A stretch of DNA of 64,000 nt from Lagopus muta (lineage: Eukaryota; Chordata; Aves; Galliformes; Phasianidae). Below the pieces are notes generated by a model. The model made no database searches and had not been told where the DNA came from. It saw nothing but the letters and a program-made list of their open reading frames with translations. Both the position numbers and the translations under genes were made by a program. The DNA lies in the NCBI RefSeq assembly GCF_023343835.1, contig NC_064437.1:11931001-11995000 (forward strand), in the 5' to 3' direction. Shown piece after piece: positions 58,223 through 64,000 of this stretch. Numbering within the stretch: the first letter of the stretch is position 1; each line of letters begins with the position of its first letter.

Positions 58223-61200
58223 AAAGCCCCACAGACAAGAGTCATCTTGCAGAAATATAAACTTTTTTCACCCAAATGAGTTCTGTTTTCTTCATCTTTC
58301 TTTTTTCATATTTGTAAATCTAGAAAAACAGAAAAATCTATTTCCAGCTTCTAGCCAAGTATCACAAAAAATTGATTAGGAACAACCAGCATACATTTAA
58401 TACAATATGACTTGTCATGAAGGTCATAAAGGAAGTTCTGTCCCCTAGTTATATAGCTTTATCTGTGAAACTTTAAGGACAAATAGTTACACTTCAAATT
58501 AAAAATGCAATTTGTACAATAGGCATAAGTAAATGCCTCATTTTCAGTATGTTCCCTTCTACAAATTCATTAACAAGAGTATTTGTGGAAAGTAATCACA
58601 GAAACAGTGTGTACACAATTTAAACTAATTCCATTAAAATCAAAAGAATATTCAGAAGATGTTTGCTATAGTCATCCAATTCTATTACTTTTGACATCTG
58701 TGGAAATCAGATAAAGTATTAAAATGGAGAGTCTGAAGGAGTAAAATATTGTTCTTCTACCAATATGAGATTGACACATTATTAAGTTAAACCATTTAGA
58801 AACAATGTAACATTTTAACTAGCAATATCCTATTAAATTACATTGCAAGAAGACATTGGCTATCTTATTAATATGATAAAAGTATGAAAACTACTGTAGT
58901 TTTAAGGACTTATGAAGGGAGTTTCAATATTTTAATTGCAATTAAAGCATGATATAAGTTCCATGTTGGAACTCCAAGTTTCAGGTGATTCGAGTCAAAG
59001 TGCAAATGTTAATGAGAAGTTTTTATTTTAGGTTATTAAGTCTGACTGATGAATCTAACAAGGAAGACAACAACTGCTGAGAAAGACATATAAAAATCAC
59101 ACCATTTCATGTCCACAAGCCCAAAGATTCAGCAGTAATATCATGACTATCCGACTGTGCTTTTTTGCTCCAGCTGCTCAGCCTACCTCTTTGTCTTTCA
59201 TTGTTCCATCAAGTCTGCTGACCCGTGCTTCATGAAAGCACTACATTATTAGTCACTTCTGTAATTAGTGGTGCTTAGTACTTAGATCATAGTTAGTTAC
59301 AAATACTCCATGCTGAGGAATGGTGAATACCCAGAGATTTCTGTTCGCAAGTAAAGTTAGGGATAGAATCATGAAGTTGTCTCCTTCCCATTCAAGCAGA
59401 CAAATCATAGAGGAGATGTTTACCTTGGACCTTCAAAAGCTCACCAGAATTTCATCCCAGAAGTCATTACTCTGGAGCTAAGCACTTGAAAAGGACTTCA
59501 GCTAAGTCCTTAAAAATAGGCAGGAATCACATTAGCTCTCTTTTTATATTTTAAATTCAAGTAGATTTTATCTTACAAAACAAATGATCAAACTTCTCCA
59601 CATCAAACTGCCCTAAATGATATCACACTCAGACTAAATATTGGTCGGTATGATTGATTTTGCAAGCAGAAAACTGTAACTGTCTTACAAGCAACAATAG
59701 AGGAAATATTTTAAGCAAAGCTACATCTGCCAAGAGAAAACACTTCATCCTTTTATCACGCCACATCATATAAGATTTTGCATTTTTTTCATAAAACCCA
59801 CATAATCAAGGTTTTTTGTCCCTTTTTTTTTTTTTTTTTTGCATCTCCAAACAATGAAATATAGAAAAAGCATTTGCTAGAATTACAATTTTTATGGCAA
59901 AGCATTATTCAAAAGTTTCAGGGGCTGTTAAACAGAGTAAGCAAGTACTACTGTACCCTTATTCTCATTGATGCTCCTGTAAGTTGGCTCTTAGCAATGG
60001 GCCATTAGTGAGCATAGGTAGAAACCTAACTGGAAATGAACTTGAACTCCACCATCTGCATTCAGAACCTGTCAGTCTTTAGAGGAAACAATTCCTTGCA
60101 TTCCTTTCCAGCTACCTGACACTCACCTCTCCACAGGCAAACCAAGCTGCTATGTAGGTCACTGTGAAATATACATAATTGTATGTATTTTCTATCTGAG
60201 CTACCACACAAGTATTTGGAAATAGAGGTTCCTTCCTTTAAAACTTGTATAATCAGAAAATAGAAAATCTTCCTTAGAGTTGGGGGGAAGGAGGAAAGGG
60301 AGATTAACTCTGACTCCCTAGTGTTTCCTACTGTGTGTCTTTCTTTCAGTTGTGCATACTGATGTATATGTGTGCCGAAAGTTCCAAAACAGCAACAATA
60401 AACAAGGACACTTTTTGTCATCTGCTTTATTTGCTATGTTAGTAACATCTTTCCAGGCTTTTCATTCTCCTCTTTAAAAGACTTTCAAACACATATCAGT
60501 GAATTTCTTTGAGACTCTAACATTTTTTTGTGTGTGTGTTTTTTTTTTTTGGTTTTTTTTTCGGTTTTCCAACTGTAGTAGGTGTTGAAGAATATGAATT
60601 GAATTTTGAAGGTTCCTGGCTCCCAAGCCAGCAGGAGATGAGGTTTAATTGCTTGGAAATACATTTTCACAGTTGATACTGGGGAACAGAAAAAGTCTGC
60701 ATGTCAAGGGCCTCTAAACTAATCATTTAGCCATAGCATGCACCACTGCATACCTAGGGACAAAGTAACTGTTAACAGCTTGAAGCTGTTGAAAAAATAC
60801 ACCAATGAGAAGGTCTCCTATATTTTTCTAATGCTATTCTTCACCCTGAATAAACTAATAGAAATGTTTTATTTTGAGTTCTGTCAGTTTGAATGAAAAC
60901 AATTGTGTGCTCACCTACTTTCAGCATTGGAATTTATTAGATCTGAGACTGTTCATTAGGATAACAATTCTGAAGCTGTTCCGTTATTAATACGCTGCCT
61001 GTATAAACTCAGGGTCTGCCTGTTGTATATGGTTACACTCTGGAGACTGAAGTTTGTTTCCAGCACAACAGATCAGGTCAAGAACTGCAATAACAGTTAG
61101 TCATTAGTCACTAGACCTCAATTTTGCCATAATAGAAAATAATTTTTTCCAAGTATTTTCTCTCTGGAAAGAGGGAAAAAGCATAGGGAACTGTCAAGCT

Positions 61201-64000
61201 TATGACAATTAGAGTATGAAAAATCTGGGTATGGCTTCTGAGAAGATAACAGGGATAAACCTCCAAAATTCTCTTTTAGGTTACTGATTTAACTTGGGGC
61301 TAGATCTTAATGTATCGATATTGCCTACTATAGTAACAGTTATTTTTTTTTAAATTTCAAATCCTAGTGAAATAGAAAAATTACCTAATCTCACCCAGAA
61401 TCAATCACATTGCTCCTAACTTGATACAGACATGAGAGACACTGATAAACTTCCCATGTGCAACATCCTACTTCTTGCCCCTCTATTTCTGAAGGACAGA
61501 GCAGAGATATATCTCAAACTGTTTCAGTAACTATCTTTTAGTACCCATCAGCTTAGGAGACGCAGCTCCCCTCTCATTAGTGCTTCAGAGAAACACCAGA
61601 TAACAATTGGAGGCAGAGGAGTTGCAGTTGCCCAGGCACCTTCTGCAACTGCTGATTTGGACTCTGAAGTAGACAAGGGAGCAAATGACACTGAGGTGTG
61701 CCCCCATAGAAAATCCCATAACAGCTCCCTGAAGCCAAAGGGATATTCTGCAATCTGTGCTGGGCTTGAGCCTTGATGCTCTGTAAAAGGAGAAGTCAAC
61801 TGTGATGTTGTTGGCAGGACTTTACATCCTACTCTACAGAAGAAATCTTTTTTAATCTATAAATGCTGATAAAACACATTAGTATAAAATATGACTGAAT
61901 TTTCTAATTCAGTCTGTTCAAAGAACAAGACGGATATACATAAACATAATATATACATCACCTCCAGTTGACACTTAAGAGTATTAACTTGGCATTGTCC
62001 CTTTAGAATTTAGGAGAGGGGAAAAAAAAACGGAAAGAAAATTCTGCTATTTCATAAGGAATGAGCTATTTCCCAGCTACTTCTCTATGAGCTGATCAAA
62101 GACCTAGATAGAAAGGGTGGTATGGTGTAACTGAGTTTTATTAGAAAGCATGATAGCAGAAAGAGTAAAGAGCATTTCAGATCAGATCCTTATTTTTTTT
62201 AAGCAGACAGTAGCAGTTGAAAGAATATAAAAAGAAGCTTCAAAATGTAGAGAATGAATATAATGAATTGGTTTTACTTGAGAACAGTAATGGTAAATAT
62301 AAACAGGAGGGATATTATGCCGATTGGCAGCCTAATAATCACTTGACAGTTAACTATAGAAAGGTCAAAGGTCATGGATTTTTAATCTATAGGTTGATGA
62401 TCCCTTGGGGACTGTGTGGTGTGAAAAAGAATTTGGTATGCTTGATGCTATTAAAGGCATGATCAGCTTGTCAAAATCCATTAGCACTCACTTTTCCTTC
62501 AAATGAGCATTAAACTAGCTTTTGTTGTGATTATTTGAAGCAGATTTCTTATCACTGTTAGTAATCCTGTATAAGCATGAAACATTACTTCTATGAATAA
62601 AAGTGATTTTTCAGAAATTGGTAAAATGCATGATATATTCTACAATTAGGTCTTTTTAGAACATTAAACATTTTTCTGATAGATTGCAAGTAAATCCAAG
62701 GATTTCACAGGGAACAAATATGCTTACTAAACATGCATCTTAATATACAGGGCAGAGCATTACCTTTATATGTTTATAAAATAACAAAGGCAAAAACAAA
62801 TCCACATTCTCTTTTAAAAGGAAATCAGAGATATATTTAGTCTTATTGTATAGCTTTCACACCCAAAGTGTTTTTAACTTGACTTTTCTTTGAATACTCT
62901 AGAATATTACTTAACTCTTTAGACAGTTGTAAGGAAGAGAAAATTCAATTGTTTTGAACATTTGTTCACTGTAGTTTCAAAAGCACTTCTTATAATGACC
63001 TTGAAAGTAAAGAAACTTGTAGAGATATTTTGATATTAGCAAGTAATGTATAAGAACGCTAATGTTACACAGATAAAATACTTCAAGAACTATATTTTTT
63101 CATTAAGTTAAAAAACAAGATGCATAACTTAAGATGAAAAGATGCAGTAATATGTACATAGAATATCCTGAAAGTTTCTGTTAGAGTTAAGGTCACTTAG
63201 GAGAATGTAATAAAAGTGAAATGAAAAATGTCACAGCAAACAATATTATATTTACAGCATTTGCATAAATCTGATTTTAAGTATATTTTAAATATATTAA
63301 GTAAAGAACTATTACATTCAGCTTTCAATTTAAATGCTGTCAGTTGCAAAACATGCATCCTTACATAGGTTTTAAACCTATATGTCAACCTTTAAAAACA
63401 TGTTTGGAAAATAGAGAAATCTTTTGATCTTAGTCATATACCTGTTTATTTAAAAAAAAAAAAAAACAACACAGAAAAAGAGCACTAATCAATGCTCCCT
63501 AAAATGTAATAAATCTTGACTTTATCTCCCCATGGATTACATCTGTATCTTTAGAAATGCCTCAGTCAGTCTGGTTCATTTGATGGGCAAATGCATATCT
63601 CGCAATACTTGATGAGAAACTTGTGAACATACTCTGGCCATATCTACTTTGAAATGTCAGATGGATTTCTCTTGGGTACCTTTCCTTTTGTTGTGCATCA
63701 GAGCAAAATAATATTTTATTGTTGGTCATAATTAATAATTCATTAAAATGCACCAAATGAACACACGAAAAAAGAATGTGGATATAAATCTTATTAGGTC
63801 CCTGGATAAAGCCACTATGCTTTTGCATTTTGAATTTCCAGGAATATGTTCTATTGTCCAGTATTGGAACAAGCTGAGAAATGTAATATAAAAATTTGAT
63901 AAATTGCTTTCTGCCTGTAAATGAGAAAACAGAGTTGTGAAATGAAGCATTCTGGCAAAGTAGAATTTGAGCTTAGAGTGTAAACACTTGAGTTAATGGC

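Larger units (their letters stand above)
52797..64000. other. AT-rich single-copy DNA with poly(A/T) runs, no gene seen
   Basis: Simple-sequence tracts lie at 56971-56988 (T), 57515-57531 (T), 57741-57761 (A), 57988-58022 (T-rich), 58145-58222 (A/C-rich), 59822-59840 (T), 60531-60563 (T/G) and 63452-63466 (A). Short direct duplications occur at 52883-52911 and 55030-55062. No exon, RNA gene or transposon family is recognised. Confidence 0.5.

Overview
The window looks like a stretch of bird nuclear genome, most likely from a chicken-like galliform. It is A+T-rich (about two thirds by eye), has no operon-like gene packing, and carries CR1 LINE tails with the octamer CAGAATCA/ATTCTATG end typical of birds. 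It also has three copies of a mariner-type repeat that I recognise from memory as the internally deleted Galluhop/Mariner1_GG family, and avian-type endogenous retrovirus (ERV) pieces. I found no protein-coding gene I can support. The open frames are short, mostly begin without ATG, and lack convincing domains or exon structure. The window is therefore either intergenic or the inside of very large introns.

Layout from left to right. 1-13.6 kb is mostly single-copy DNA with a minus-strand CR1 tail (4.52-4.68 kb), a pyrimidine-rich degenerate triplication (8.1 kb) and small microsatellites. 13.67-14.04 kb holds two CR1 fragments pointing away from each other, with a G-run between their bodies. 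20.8-25.9 kb is the densest repeat cluster: a mariner relic, a 49-nt all-purine tract, a compound of three tRNA-like A-box/B-box heads (two plus, one minus), a second mariner relic and a probable solo LTR with a CArG box and a polyadenylation signal. 28.2 kb has a 20-bp minisatellite. 36.785-38.093 kb is a complete small insertion flanked by a perfect 5-bp duplication, built from one LTR and a broken gag piece; unusually, both of its ends are the same LTR start in inverted orientation. 41.1-41.6 kb has the third mariner relic. 49.14-49.24 kb is a pure (TA)47(CA)5 tract. 52.4-52.8 kb is a GC-richer block ending in an A-tail. The rest is AT-rich DNA with many long poly(T)/poly(A) runs.

The most interesting object is the 1.3-kb ERV-derived insertion with mirror-image LTR ends and an intact target duplication. 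This suggests that a rearranged reverse-transcription product was integrated through two copies of the same (U3) end. The second is the three-headed tRNA-like compound repeat at 22.4-22.7 kb. Several long non-repetitive AT-rich blocks with octamer and TAAT-type motifs (about 35.0, 40.4 and 45.5 kb) could be conserved non-coding elements, but only cross-species alignment can tell. All family names are from memory; no database search was possible.
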